Source: Rhyzopertha dominica
Lineage: Eukaryota; Arthropoda; Insecta; Coleoptera; Bostrichidae
DNA length: 64,000 bases
Assembly: GCA_025024175.1 (NCBI GenBank)
Contig: QCXZ01000137.1
Span: 14,446,001 to 14,510,000, forward strand
Direction: 5' to 3'
Each line of letters begins with the position of its first letter. Positions within the stretch are counted from its first letter, which is position 1. Positions 11,535 through 23,884 of the stretch are shown here, one piece after another. The position numbers and the translations under genes are program-made. Under the pieces are notes generated by a model that was not told the origin of the DNA, ran no database searches, and worked only from the letters and a program-made list of their open reading frames with translations.

Positions 11535-11648
11535 TTAATGGTGTAGTATCATTCTTGTATTGGAAAAGCTTCTGTGTGGTGTTTATTGAAAGGACGGTGT
11601 AAGAGGTCGCACTAAAAAGTGATTTGTGTAGTTTTACAAGCATCTATT

Positions 11649-12030
11649 ATGTATGGAAAACAAAACAAGTGTTGTTTTGTACATGGTTATAAAAGTAGTT
11701 CAGTCAGTACAGCCAACAAAATTTTCGTAACCGTTCCTCGAGATTATCAACGTATGAAAAAGTTGTTTAAGGCCCCTAGAGGGGATATGCCGAAATCGTA
11801 AAGTTTGTTTTTCTGTTGTGAAGATCATCTTAATTCTTACTGTGAGTTTTATTATTCTTTTTGGGGTTATAACTGTTTACCATTCGGTTTCCATTTTGTT
11901 ATAGCTTGAAGAGGATATGAAAAATTATATGCGATTTAAGTTGATAAAGGGAAATGTTATAATAAAGAACGACATTGTTCCCCATATATTCGACTTTTAG
12001 CCAGACCGGAAACGAGCCGCAAGAGCCCCG
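11649..12030 (+). pseudogene. THAP zinc-finger coding relic in repeat copy 2
   Basis: From ATG at 11649 the frame gives a THAP-like domain of about 65 residues: KQNKCCFVHGYKSSS, then VPRDYQRMKKLFKAP, then FFCCEDHLN. The CCEDH end is the C-x2-H half of the C2CH zinc site. The usual second cysteine position reads Tyr in copies 2 and 3. A stop interrupts copy 2 after MPKS (11799-11801). After a GT(A/G)AGT at about 11840 and an AG at about 11903, a second block reads EEDMKNYMRFKL, then PDRKRAARAPK, as in insect THAP proteins. This suggests a small intron of about 65 bases. Not a functional gene. Confidence 0.75.
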
Positions 12031-12624
12031 AAAATAAAAGACAATTTATATTTATTCTGACCTCTAAAATATGTGTCAAGTTTAGGGTACATTTTTGGTT
12101 GTTATATGTTTATGTTTGCAAACAGTATGTTTCCAACAACCCATTGTGATCAAATTATCAATGCTACGTCAATTTGATAAAAAAATTACTTATACTGTTG
12201 CTTTCGCTTTTACGTTCCTCATCTCCGCCGCGTTGAACCTCTCGCCGTTGTACATAAATTCCATAACAATGAACATGCCTTCAGAAGTCATAACTCATAA
12301 GTATTACACTTTTTCTTGGCGTATTTTAATTCGCTTGTCACAAAATGAACGCAAACAACAAACTGATAAATTGACGGGCTGAGTCTGACGCGTGACGCGC
12401 TGACCCCAGATGTAAAGAAGCGGCCATTTACAAGACACCTGACGTCACGGCCAATATGTTGGCGTTTTGGCGGTCCCTTTAAATATTCACATTTTGAATA
12501 TTAAAAATACACTTACGATCCATTTTTTCGAATTTATAAGCTGTCACAGTTGTTTTGTGGATTAGATGCTGCCTATTAATATGCAATTTAATAAAATATA
12601 AATACATGGCAAATACCCAATTCT

Positions 12625-15600
12625 TTGTGTCGCCTTTTAGTAACTAATATCAATCTACAATAAACATAGTATACTGTGTCACATAGTGTACTGAAGGTTG
12701 CGGATAAAGTTACAACCACGAAATAAGTTGTTTTATACCGATTTTCCAACAACTTGCGGTTATATTTTCTTTCCAAAGATAATAACAATAATTTGCATGT
12801 ACGAAGCTACACAACATTTTAATATACACAACTACGTCCGTCAAAACCCGTTTTGTTGCGGTCACCAACTTTCATTATTTTCCGCAAATTTGAAGCCTAC
12901 GCGATCAATCTTAGTCTTTTTTCCTATTTTAATGTTTGCACTTATTTTGCAACTAGCATTGCACCATTGCACCACCACAATTTAGCTGTTTACAATTTCT
13001 AGGCTGTAAAACTTCCCCGTAAAATAGGTAGCGTCACTACTACTTAACCTTACTGTAAATTTTACCATTGCGTCTAGCTAATAACATCTTTTAGCTCATC
13101 ACAGTACAATTTAACAGGCTTACTGCCGTCACAACCTCACAACTACGTTACATAATCTAAAAGTTATACTCCTTGTCACTCCACAGCTTTCTCCAGTCTT
13201 AAAATCAATTATCCCAGAAAGCACTACAGCATGTATTTAAAATGAACACTCCCACGCATTTTCTCATATTATTAAAATACCTATATAAAATAATTTGACA
13301 ATCGACTGATCACAAGTGTCTGTCAAAACAATAGCTGTGTTCACTTTCCTGACAGGAAATATTTTTTGAACACATATTCACAACTGACCCAAAGTTCTTG
13401 GTGGCCGTAGAATACGTTGAAGCGTTCTGCTGACACACGCTCTTTTTTTTACTTGCACTTGAAGAATGTACTTCCTTCTACATGCTTTTTTTGCTTTAAT
13501 ACTGTACCTAACTTAATTTAGCTTGCTAAAATTTGCATGATTTAGATGATTTTAATTGCGTTTATACTTTCGAATATCAGATTTTAAGGCGAAACCATAA
13601 AACATAATATCAAATAGTATCAGGAATGAACCGTTACTTCACAATAGAACGTAAGCACCTTTTCACTAAAAAATGAGTTGTGCGTCTTTTACGCATCTCT
13701 TCAATTTTAGCAGTGAAAATGCTTGTGTAAAGGTTTTGTAAAGTTTTAAATGGGGTCTATTTGAATAGCTTATTCGAAGAATTAAGCCAGTAGCTAAGAG
13801 AAACCTATAAAATTCTATAAATACAATTGCAGTAGGTACATATATTTAGTTAAAAGGAACATTTTATGACTCGACGATTACGGAGTACGTGTGTAACGAC
13901 TGTTGCTTTTATTTTAATATCTAAATTTGTTAACAACGTAATGCATAAAGTAATATTTGTATAAGGAAATAAGACATACGCATTTACAGCATAGCGTATA
14001 TTCTAGATAACATTGTAAAATATAATTTATCTGTACTACGCAATTATTAGAGAATGTTATTTAATTACAGATCTAGAGACCCGGAGTGATTTGTGAATGA
14101 AAACGTAGTAGCTAATAAAAGTGTTAGACTTAATTTTGTGGTATTTCTCTTATTTTACATATATCTCATTTGCTTACTAACGTATACATTTTTTGTTTGT
14201 TGTAGAACCGTGAAATCTTGTTGTGCACATAACTTGACAGTTTGTATTTGCTTTTTGAGGAATACCTAATTTTCCCGATTTTCCCGGTTTTTCCTTGTAA
14301 GCGAAAATTTGTAATTTTGACAATCCGGTGTCAGCAACTGTCACGATAATAATTATCATTCCATGCAAATATTTTAGGAACTGGCAAAGCAAATTTGAAA
14401 TGAAATTTTTGTTATATGACCCATTTAATACACTGGCTTGTGGTTTATACTTTAAGTAATCAACAAATACTCTATGTTTCTGTACTGACAGTGCAATTCA
14501 ATGGATCGTTTTCCTGGATTAAAGATTATACTGCAAAGCTTGCGCTAATATCCACGTAAGACTGACGTGATTTCAAGGTAAGCGAAAAATATAACACTGC
14601 AAAGAATTATGAAAGTGTGGTAACTGACAAAATAATGAAAAATGGGATGCATTTACTCAATAATTGTGTCCCCACAATTAACAGCTGCTACACAAAATTT
14701 TAAAAAGAAAAACTAGCAATACTATATTAAACCATTTTACTCACGTATCTATAAATAAATCATATCAAGTTTTAATTTAAATATACATCTTCAGTGTTTG
14801 TTTCTAACAAAATGTAGCACCTGTGTAAATCTTATCACAGTATATGATTTCCAAAACAGTAGGTTGATAAAAACGTTACAAGAAAATGTTATTAACCACA
14901 AACTATCATTCTATATCTGCGACTATACTCATTAGGAAAATTAAGAAGACAGCATGCTTAGGTAAACATGAGTTGCACAATATCAGTGGGCAAACTTAAG
15001 AACATTTGATAGCTAACAAATGAAAGCATTTTAATATTTATGATTTTAGTTGATTGGTTTTGCATGGGTGCGTATGAAAGTACAGTACAGGAAATTTTGT
15101 AGGTTTTGGTTCAAATATTCCAAGTCATAATTATTATGCAACGTTTACAAGCCGAAACTTCGTTAAAATAGCTATGACTGGTAATATTGGAAGCAAAACT
15201 CACAAAATCTTACCAGACAGAGTTCTGCTATACTATAACCACATAATTTTATATTTTATTTGAAGCTTCATTTAATATGGAATGAGCTAAGCGTCAACAT
15301 TTCGCAACTGTTGCGCGTGTTCTTCTGACTATACCTGTCGCATATTAATGCAGATTTCTGAATGTTGTCATCGGATCGTAAGGCATAGATGGTGTTTATT
15401 CTCCAGAGTATCTGAAACGGAATTCTTTTGCGCTGTGTCCGATGCGATCAAGTGTACCTTGTTCCATTTCAACTAATGGAAATAACAACTTTCCACGATG
15501 AGCACAAATACGGATCTACCTGTAAACCGTACTAACTGAATGCATAAAGAAGTTATGGATATTTGCTTTTCGAAACTGTGTTTCCGTTTAGTTTTTCATA

Positions 15601-16735
15601 ATGTAAGGAAATCATTCAAGATGCTTTTATATTGCATGACACTATTTAGTAATTAAAATTAGACTTAGTAACGTCGACCGCATCTCTCAAAACTATACAG
15701 GATGTCCTTCCTAAAAATCAACGGACTCTAGCCTTCTTAATATATAATTTAAATTGAAAAATTTTCTTGCAAACATATTAAGGATTTCAATACATTTATT
15801 TTCGCACTGTTAATAGCAAAATATGACGACTATTCGATCTTAATAAGACACACTTGGGTCCATCTCTGATACTTTTGGAGATATTCACGATTTTGTATTC
15901 TATTTGAGTATCAATTTCTGTATCAAACGAAGCAGACTTTGGGTCATTTGACGTTGCACGTTTTCCATTGTGGTACTGTTCTTTATGCAATATTCAGAGT
16001 AGCAGTTGTATTGCTGGTTAGTTGCTATTAGTCCTGGATTTATCGAATTCTTAAATCATAAGCGGTCTTTAAAAGTTTTCTTAGAAAATACACAATTTAC
16101 TATACAAAAAAAACAAGAATCCAGCAATCGTTAAATAAATAACACAACAGAAATACATCAGGATCTAATCCCAAGCGATTTTCCGAAGTAGGGATTCACG
16201 CTTTGAATCAGTATCAAATATCTTGCTTTGACTTAACTTAAAATCAAGTTAAATTGATTTTAAATAATACCGATTGACTGTTAAGTCGCGAGTACTTAAG
16301 TATCTATTTGAGGGATCAACTAGTGTTGAAAATACTTGATTTATTAATTTATTAAATTTTGCTGGATAAATACAGGATCGGCTGTAACGGCTATAATAGT
16401 AGTATAGCGTAATTGGCTACAAAAATAAAGAAATTAAGAAGATATATTAAACTAAATAACGAGTAGAATAGATTACGTAATAAAACACAAATTATAATAA
16501 AATTATTTAGTTGTTAGTAAATACGTACTAAAATTCTACAGTTAACCCTTCATTCGCCATTCATAAGTAAGGCACAGGTAAGGGTTCTAAAAGATTTTTC
16601 GCTCAATCTTTTGTGAAGTTTTGTAATGGTGTTGCAAGTGTTGACAAAAAGTCTCTGGCCATTAAATATATTTTGATGTTTTTTTCCACACAGAATGTCT
16701 TTTGCAAAGTCAAGTCGAGAGTTAGTAGTATATTG
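12625..16735. other. Intron 1 of gene A, no recognised feature
   Basis: About 4 kb of AT-rich DNA. One unpaired mariner-like end word (ATACAGGATGTCCTTCC) is near 15698. I found no coding signal, tail or paired inverted repeat. Confidence 0.5.
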
Positions 16736-16739
16736 AAAG

Positions 16740-17300
16740 AAGGCTCTTTCAAACTGCTTTTTAATTTAGTAAATATTGAGTACATAGTCAGATGAAGTCA
16801 AGTCAGGTGTATATGGAGGGCAATCTAGCAGTTCGAACCCCAAATCGCATTGTCCTGCAACAACAAAACCATTCCGCGACTCCTTTCTCAAGTAATTTCG
16901 CGCATTTTTTCAACAACTGTGAACAATATTTTCCTCTTATTATTTCCCTTTCTCCAGGTAATCAACGAAGGTGACACCGCGACTAACCCAAAAAAACTGA
17001 AGCAAGAACTTCCGCAACCCATTTTGGGAATAGAAACTTTTTTGGACTTGAAGAGCCAACGTGCTTCCATTACATTAACTGTTGTTTTGTCTCTAGATCC
17101 TACCCAGGTTTCATGCATGGTGACAAGTTGTTCAGAACCTCCAAACCTTTAAATCGGACACAAATTGAACGCGAAGTTTTTCCACCCATTCGCTTTTGAT
17201 CCGCATTCAAGCATTTTGGAATCCATTTTCGCATCGACAATAACAGTGTGATGAACTCGTTCATATGGAATGACCAATGTCTCAGCTATATATTTTAGTC
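16740..17300 (-). pseudogene. Mariner transposase fossil
   Basis: Read on the minus strand in shifting frames, the words appear in mariner order: PKCLNADQKRMGG, SRSICVRFKG, VTMHETW (first catalytic Asp position, here His-Glu), DPETKQQLM, GSSSPKKF, LLLQDNA, and PPYTPDLTSSDY (third catalytic Asp). Frameshifts and stops are frequent, so this is an old dead copy. Its terminal inverted repeats could not be found. It lies in intron 1 of gene A. Confidence 0.7.
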
Positions 17301-18831
17301 CAATTGGTGAGTCTAATAATATCTAGTTATGCACAATATCAATGTCTTCAGGGGTGTTCTAGGCTTCTGGTAATTTTGAACGAAAAATTTATTTCTTTTA
17401 AAAGAAGCAATAATTCTTGACTGGGGTATTCTGATGTTATTATGCATCAAACAGTCAAGGTTAACTATTTATCAATATATCCGCTAATCAAACTTCCCTT
17501 TTACTTAATATAGTTCATATTTGAGTATAACAGTATCGGTGGAGCATGCTGAAAATATTTAGTTTTGAGTATACTTTCAAAACAAGAAACTGCTTCTCTT
17601 TATCAAGAAATCTGCATTTGAAACTACAAAATACATCCGCTTGTTCGGTTTTACTATTACTCCTCTTTTGTCGTCTGATCGATAATTACAAAGGTTTAAT
17701 CATTCTTATCTCGTTCTGGTTTATTATCAAGATCGTACACTCACTTTTTTCTAATTTGTTCAACAGCATAGGGGTATTTGTGGCAATAGTCGCCATCGGA
17801 AGTATGTGTTCATTTAATTTTTAAAATCCATTTTATCTGTATTATCACATAATATAGGTACTTGAATCACTTTTCGTGTTCAATCTTCACTCCAGCATTT
17901 TGGAAGTAAGAGTTCTAGCGTGTTATTACTTTATATCTGTCACCAAATATCAAGCCGTTTGAAGATGCTTAATATAAAGTCAAGTAGTACGATAAAAAAA
18001 GTCAAGTCGAGTTTCGAGCTTTATAAAACACATTAAAAATTATTCTCCGTTTTGTATTGTATCGAAATAGCACATCAGCTTAGCAGTGCTTAGCAGAACA
18101 GCGAAATTGCATGTGTCTACCTGTTTTCGGGATTGTTTGTGTGTTAAATACAAGAATCAAAAAAATTATTAATATTAACAATAAGATTTGAGTACACGTA
18201 AATATATTTTTCTAGTTTTTTTTTTTTGGAGAGAGCTGGAGATTCTTGAGTAGATTACGCTATATATAAATCCTGTACTTAATATTTTTTCACTCATGGT
18301 GGTACTAAAACCTTTAACAACTTTATCTATGATCATTCACAAACACTCGATTTCAGTTTGAATTACGTGGTTGGCTAATCGTTACCGGATTTAGTACACA
18401 CGATATAAGCTACTGTAATCACATAATACTTTTTGTTCAGAGAATCCTTCTGGACTTTAAACGCTTCGTCTGTTTCAACCCTTTTTTATGATATTTACTA
18501 AAATAACATATCACTACGTTAAGAAACCTTACCATTATCCCAGCATTATCGTTGTCTTTTGAGTTTAAAATTGGGCAAAAGTGTAATTTAGATAACATAA
18601 TTAGATTTAGTGTATATTACGATACTGCCATAAAGTTAATACTAGAGGATTCTTAATGAATGGGATGTATTTATGGTACTGACTTCCGTCGTAGCATGAA
18701 ATAAGCCTTATCGTTTAGTGAGATCTGGACTGTACCAGATATTTTTATTTGAGAAGAAGTAGACTATTTGGCTAAATCAAAGTGCAACACAATGTTTAAA
18801 AGATTAACATTAAAATAGCTAAGAAACCTAC
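17301..18831. other. Intron 1 of gene A (5' part), no recognised feature
   Basis: AT-rich sequence between the mariner fossil and exon 1. The intron starts at 18831 (read downward) with GTAGGT. Nothing else can be named. Confidence 0.5.
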
Positions 18832-19356
18832 CTGCTTCGGAATATGCTTGGCATCAAAGAACAAGTGGAATGTGACATATTTCTTAATCAGAGGATTAGC
18901 ACAGTTTCTAAGATATCCAATCGAATCCAGACTAGCTTGATAATCGCTTCCTGGCGCATACAGTGCAACGCTTATTGGTCCTTGCCACCGGTCCACTAAA
19001 ATCTCCAGATTGTCTAGGAAAGTGAAATCACTCTGAGTTGTGTACGTGATGCTCTCGTGGCAGTGATATCTCCTTTCGGCACGAACATAATTGTACAACA
19101 CCCAAAAGTCACCCCGCTGCTGGTAGTAGGTGTCCAGGGGACGGTCGATGCAATCCGTCAGATCTTTGATCTTCTTCAGGGTGGCAGCAGCTATCGAAGA
19201 ATCCGTGTATTCGATCACGGGAGCAGACGGTGCAAAGCGAATGTTCACCAGAACTCTGTTCGCCAGTTGCAGAACGCAAACCACCGTCACGAAAGAAGTC
19301 AGGAAAGCTAAGATGATCGTTTTCCTCACACGCAGCACCTGTATCACCCTGCGCAT
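18832..19356 (-). CDS. B4GAT1-like: GT49 gene A, exon 1: cytoplasmic tail, membrane anchor and start of luminal domain
   Basis: The exon has 175 codons from ATG at 19356-19354 to CAG at 18832, followed by donor GTAGGT. A longer open frame reaches 19380, but that codon is GTG and an in-frame stop lies at 19411-19413. The ATG at 19356, with A at -3, is therefore the first usable start. A short basic N-terminus (RRVIQVLRVRK) precedes one hydrophobic segment at about residues 12-35, giving a type II Golgi topology. After a stem, the family-specific block begins with QQRGDFWVLYNYV, then YHCHESITYTTQ, FTFLDNL, VDRWQGPISVALYAPGSD, YLRNC and YVTFHLFFD. Cysteines match those in genes B and C. It joins in phase 0 to exon 2 at 2974. 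Confidence 0.9.
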
Positions 19357-20575
19357 ATTGAAACGGTACAATTTCGGCACCGATGCCGCATTCTGTTCAG
19401 CGCGGAGAGCTCAGAATGTTGCCCGATAGGTATTACAATTACGTCTAGAGCACAGGCTGATTCAAGCAGCTAGAACGATAAGTACTGATAATGGAAGCGT
19501 TTTAACTAAATCGTGCAATAAACTCCATACATTTAGGTGTACGCCTGATTATATAAACAATCCAGCATTTTGTCGACGGTGCACGAAAAAGTTGACAAGG
19601 TTTTACGTGTTTCAGCGGGTACCAAAATCAACAAACTTGTGTAGCGGCATTGACGGTTTCTTGGAAAATAATCAGCGCAGGTGAGGAGGTATACAACAAT
19701 AAACACTCTCAAACGTGCTTATAGTCCGATCAAGTTAGCCAGAAAAATAGGGGTACCCTTGCATAAACTCCATTGATCCCATGTGTGAAAATTTTTTTAT
19801 TAAAGCACAAAGTTTGCTAAAATTAAAATTGCTTCCACAGCCAACGGATGGAAAGTATTAATCCCGAACAAATTTTCAAAATTTTTTGTTGTTCATTCGC
19901 TTTAAAATGGTCGAAAACGTAAAAAAAAAATATGAGCAAAAATTAATTAATATCAACTTTAACAAAGAATAGGAACCGACCTGGTCTGTTTAAAAGTTTA
20001 AAGTTCAACAATTACAATGGCGTAGCAGGAACAATGCAGTGTGGAATAACTTTGACAAAATTGAGGTGCAAAATGGTAGAATGCGAATACAATGCAAGAA
20101 ATGCAAAAAAGATATGGTTACAATAGTAAAAATGCTGATATTTTTTTATTCTTTGTTGATTGTTTTTTATATTCCCAAGTTCTGATAACTATTTGGTTTT
20201 TTTTTTTGTACTAAAGATATAATTATCTAGTAAGTGTTGAATGAACGTCTTATTTATTGTTTTGTAGTATTGGACCAGAAATACAAATTTTTATTTTATG
20301 TTAAGATTAAGACTTTTATTTGTTGTCTTAAAATGTAAATTACATCTATGAAAAAGCCGAACAGAATACTGTATGTTTCTTCTTTTTTAAGTTTAAAAGA
20401 CGTTTACGTATTTTCTAACTGAGCCTGGCTTTGCATTCAATTAATTTTTAATGCAAATATGTCGGGTGATATTATGTGGATATGTAATTACTGATAATCT
20501 TGTCTATCTATTTGTGGAGAGTAAACGAGCTTAATAGTAATAATTAACGAATCACACACAATAGTCGCCAAAAAA
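19357..20575. other. Upstream region of gene A
   Basis: This should hold the 5' UTR and promoter of gene A (minus strand). I could not settle a TATA box or initiator. An N-poor AT-rich stretch follows with no coding signal. Confidence 0.4.
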
Positions 20576-20579
20576 CACT

Positions 20580-20660
20580 GTTTAAAACAAAGTTTTAAAC
20601 ATGAGCGTTGTTTTAAACAAGTTGAAAACATTCTGTTTTAAACATTTTGTTTTAATCATG
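20580..20660. repeat. Cluster of GTTTTAAAC/T motifs
   Basis: Within about 80 bases the near-palindromic word GTTTTAAAC (or its complement) occurs four times, with a fifth related GTTTTAATC. The spacing is irregular (roughly 10-25 bases). It lies about 1.2 kb upstream of gene A. No known binding site is claimed. Confidence 0.6.
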
Positions 20661-21172
20661 CCAACCCTGATTAAAAGCAATAGAAGCGATATACACCTTT
20701 ACACGAGCATTATCGCTATTGACATTATCAGATATTTACTTGTTTACTTGTTCCTTTTTTGGTGTTGTTATAGAATGTATTTCGTAGTTCTTTATTTCAC
20801 TTAATGTTTATTGACCCGCTTACGCCTGTACATTATTTAATTTCTTAACCTTTAAAACTTACTTTCTGTTAGTTATTGAGTGTGGATTCTGTATTTAGAA
20901 ATACGCATATAATTTTTATCTTTGTTTATCTTGAGCATGACTATATTTGTTATTATTTTTCATTTATTGGTTGCATGGAAGATCACTTACCACACCATTG
21001 TGGATAAGTGAATGCAAGCCATTTCGCTGAAGTACAATTAAGTGTTTTGTAATAATTTAATTTTTTATTTGCAGCGAATAAATTATTATTATTATTATTA
21101 TTATTATTAATATTATATTATATTATGTTATATTATATTATATTATATTATATTATATTATATTATATTAGT
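20660..21172 (+). mobile_element. LINE 3' end with ATT / ATATT microsatellite tail
   Basis: The plus strand ends in GCGAATAAATTATTATTATT, continuing as (ATT)n then (ATATT)n to about 21171. This is the usual 3' terminus of insect Jockey/CR1-type LINEs. No open reading frame remains upstream, so only the 3' UTR is preserved. A 78-base stretch of it, 20670-20747, has an inverted partner at 21955-22032. Confidence 0.6.
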
Positions 21173-21950
21173 AATCTCGTACCTACGATTCACGACCTCT
21201 AACAAAATAAAACGAGTAATCAACACAACTACAATACTCCAAAAGGTAACGCACAAACGATGAATGCAAAATGCTACATAATATCCGAGCTGAACCTGTT
21301 GCCAATGTCATTAACACGAAAGTTAAAAATTTTAATTGACTACCAATACAGCTCCAAGACCTTCATTGTGATTGCAAATACAACTGGACCCTGCAATAAC
21401 GATCATCATCAATAACTGCTAGTACACTACACCTCAAACATTACACTTCGTAATAGTTGCCTCAGAATCACTGCTATTGCACCCTCTTAAAGATAAACAA
21501 TCTTCATCGTTTTGCATACAATTAGGTGTCTTTTCATGCCACGATAGAACAAATATAGGACCAACGTATCCCTGAAGGACACCGGACAAGGGTCGTAGCA
21601 CTAAACGAAAGATAAGACCATTAACTTTAACAACTTGTCTTCTGTTACAAACCTGAGATTCTATACGACCAAGTTAAGTTAACCTATTGTTTTAATCTAT
21701 AGGTAAGAAACTGCTCAAATTAATGAAATAATGTTTGAGTAGTCTGCTAAATTTTTACTAACAAAGCTAACAGCACCATGAAATTCTGGGCTAATAAAAA
21801 TTTTATATGCGGTGATTAAAGAAAACATACATATTAGACCTTTCCCTCTTATGAAGGCTGGATGAAAATTAATACTTTCATTACGTCTCAGACAAAATTT
21901 CACCTGTAAAAATTGTCTGACTCACAGTTCATACAATTCTCAACAGTCTA
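21173..21950. other. Intergenic, no recognised feature
   Basis: Between two oppositely oriented LINE remnants. No coding or repeat signal that I recognise. Confidence 0.5.
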
Positions 21951-21954
21951 CACA

Positions 21955-22032
21955 GTAAACAAGCAAATATCTGAAAATGTCAATAGCAATAATGCTCGTG
22001 TAAAGGTGTATATCGCTTCTATTGCTTTTAAT
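21955..22032 (-). repeat. Inverted partner of 20670-20747
   Basis: Seventy-eight bases match the reverse complement of 20670-20747 with three differences by eye (about 96 percent). It runs from GTAAACAAGC to TTGCTTTTAAT. The two arms are 1.2 kb apart and probably come from the 3' UTRs of two LINE copies in opposite orientation. Confidence 0.8.
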
Positions 22033-22114
22033 ACGATTAACTTATTATAATGGTATTCAATTACACTTTTTACTCGTTGCGCAGCATTAAGTTGTTTTGT
22101 AGTTATCGTCTTAT

Positions 22115-23880
22115 ATTTATAATAATAATAAAAGTTTATTCTCAACCGGTTAACATCCAATTACAGGAAAATAATGTACCACGCTGTTTAACCAATATAT
22201 GAAAGGAATATAATATGAAAATAAAAAAAGCCTAACTAAAACTTCTCAACCAATGACATTCGCCGTCGATCACTTGCCTAACAATAATGAGCGAATCAAA
22301 GTGAATATCACAAGAATTAGAAATACGATTAAAATAAGAACAAATGAGTGAAACATTTTTACGACTATTACTGCAATAAATGTTTGACCACAGCACAAAC
22401 AGGACAGGTTTCCAGTGATGTGAACTCCAACCTGTCCAACAAGGTTTGATGATCATATCCCCTTGGAGGATCATATCCTTCGGAAAAGTAAAATATAAAT
22501 TTAAGTAACTTTTTCTGGACAGATGCGAGCTGAACAATGTGCGTCTTGTAAATGGGAAACCAGATTAAAATATTCCAACTTAGAGCAAACAAGGGAAAAG
22601 CATAATGTTTGCAAGATACCCAAACTTGTGAACTTGCAGTTTCTATATATAAATCCATAGGATTTTTATGACAAATTAATAGTGTTAAAATGTGACTGTA
22701 AAAGGTAATGAATAAACTTGTGGTCAAAAATAACACCGAGGTCCCTGCAAACCGCCCTGTTCAAAACCATATCGTTAACATTATATTGATAGTTAACTAT
22801 ATTGTGTTTTCTGGCGAAAGAAAGAACAAAACATTTAGAAACATTGAGATTTAAACGATTAGTAGGACACCATGTATTTATATAATTAAGATGATTTCAA
22901 AATAAAAGTCATTCGGAGAAGTTATATGTATTGAAGCTAACAAGAGGTTCAGACTTTTAAGTGAGTCGGGATGATCATTTATGTACATAAGAAACATAAG
23001 GGACTCCGGGGCTCCAGAAGTAGGGAAGAAAGGAATAGAAATATAGTATATAGTATATAGTATATAGTATATAGTATATATCAAAAGATAGGAGCAAAAA
23101 ATGCGTACCAAACAGGAAGAGAAGCCAAACCTATCCAGCTTATTTAAAAGAACACAGTGATCAATTTGATCGAAGGCCTTCTGAAAATCAGTGTAGTTAA
23201 CGTCTACATGACCAACTGGCAAGATGCATGCTAAATTCGTTATAGTAAACCTCCCACGCTTAAATCCAGGTTACGCGGAAGATTTATTGATACACGAATA
23301 TATACGCTTGTACATAGAAGATACCTTCAAAAACCTTCGCAAAGTTGCAAATTATGGAAATAGGGCGGTATTTTTCAACCTGGGAAATTTTGCGNTTTCT
23401 GCTACAGGACAAATGACCGACGAACGTAGAACAAAGGTTAATACATGAAACAAAGGTTAGCAAACATAGAAGTACAATATTTCAAAAGAAAGCTAGGAAT
23501 GTCGATCAATCCATCAATCAAAGAATTTCTTGCACTTTTCAGAGCGTTATAAACCTTATCCAGGCAGTCCAGGGGAATAAAACTGTGGTAGGATTTGGAC
23601 TTAATGTTAACATTTGAATCAGAATCAATATATACATTACTGAGGAAACTAGGAAAGGCATTTACAATATCTTGTGGGTTGGATAGCTCCAGATTATTAT
23701 ACGTCATAACGCCAGGAATACTAGCGTTGCCCTTTTTACACTGAATAAAAGACCATAGCTTACTTGGTTCGGTAGAAATTGCGGTTTCAACATTGGCCAA
23801 TAAATCCTTGTAAGCCAATACAATTATTTTTTTGTTTTGGCACGAAGATGCTTGAACAAGTCGTAACATCGTTGGATCTG
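22115..23880 (-). mobile_element. Degenerate LINE fragment
   Basis: The minus strand shows, from high to low coordinate, a pre-RT region (LWSFIQCKKGNASIPGV, 23760 downward), an RT piece (VNYTDFQKAFDQIDHCVLLN, 23205-23140) and post-RT C-terminal words (23000-22230). The 3' end near 22120-22140 carries AATAAACTTTTATTATTATT. It is broken by frameshifts, an N at 23395, and a 7-bp microsatellite that replaces the catalytic RT core. No gene function remains. Confidence 0.75.
23041..23083. repeat. AGTATAT microsatellite inside the LINE
   Basis: Six or so head-to-tail copies of a 7-base unit (AGTATAT) lie where the RT motif around the GVPQGS box should be. Flanking LINE words are still recognisable on both sides. 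Confidence 0.85.
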
Positions 23881-23884
23881 AATC

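Larger units (their letters stand above)
10862..12622 (+). repeat. THAP-domain repeat, copy 2 (full length plus an insertion)
   Basis: The copy runs from ATATTTGTAGGTAGAG to GGCAAATACCCAATT, matching copy 3 at both borders. Inside are inverted repeats beginning ACCGCCAAAACGC (10911) and, on the other strand, GGGACCGCCAAAACGC (12478). Each is followed by TGACGTCA and GTGTC-TGTAAA. Between them lies a two-part THAP-domain coding relic. A separate 0.54-kb element has inserted at 10994-11534. Because THAP domains form the N-terminus of P-element-type transposases, a deletion derivative of a P-like transposon is a reasonable guess. No RNase H-like core remains to prove it. Confidence 0.85.

Noticed and set aside
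17546..17824. 92-codon hydrophobic open frame
   Set aside because: Leu/Phe/Ile-rich composition is expected from AT-rich DNA; no chemoreceptor or other membrane-protein motif could be read.
19357..19380. Upstream extension of gene A exon 1 to 19380
   Set aside because: The codon at 19380-19378 is GTG, not ATG; the first in-frame ATG after the upstream stop is at 19356.
21080..21172. Possible functional meaning of the ATT/ATATT array
   Set aside because: It directly follows a LINE-type AATAAA end and is best explained as a retrotransposon tail microsatellite.
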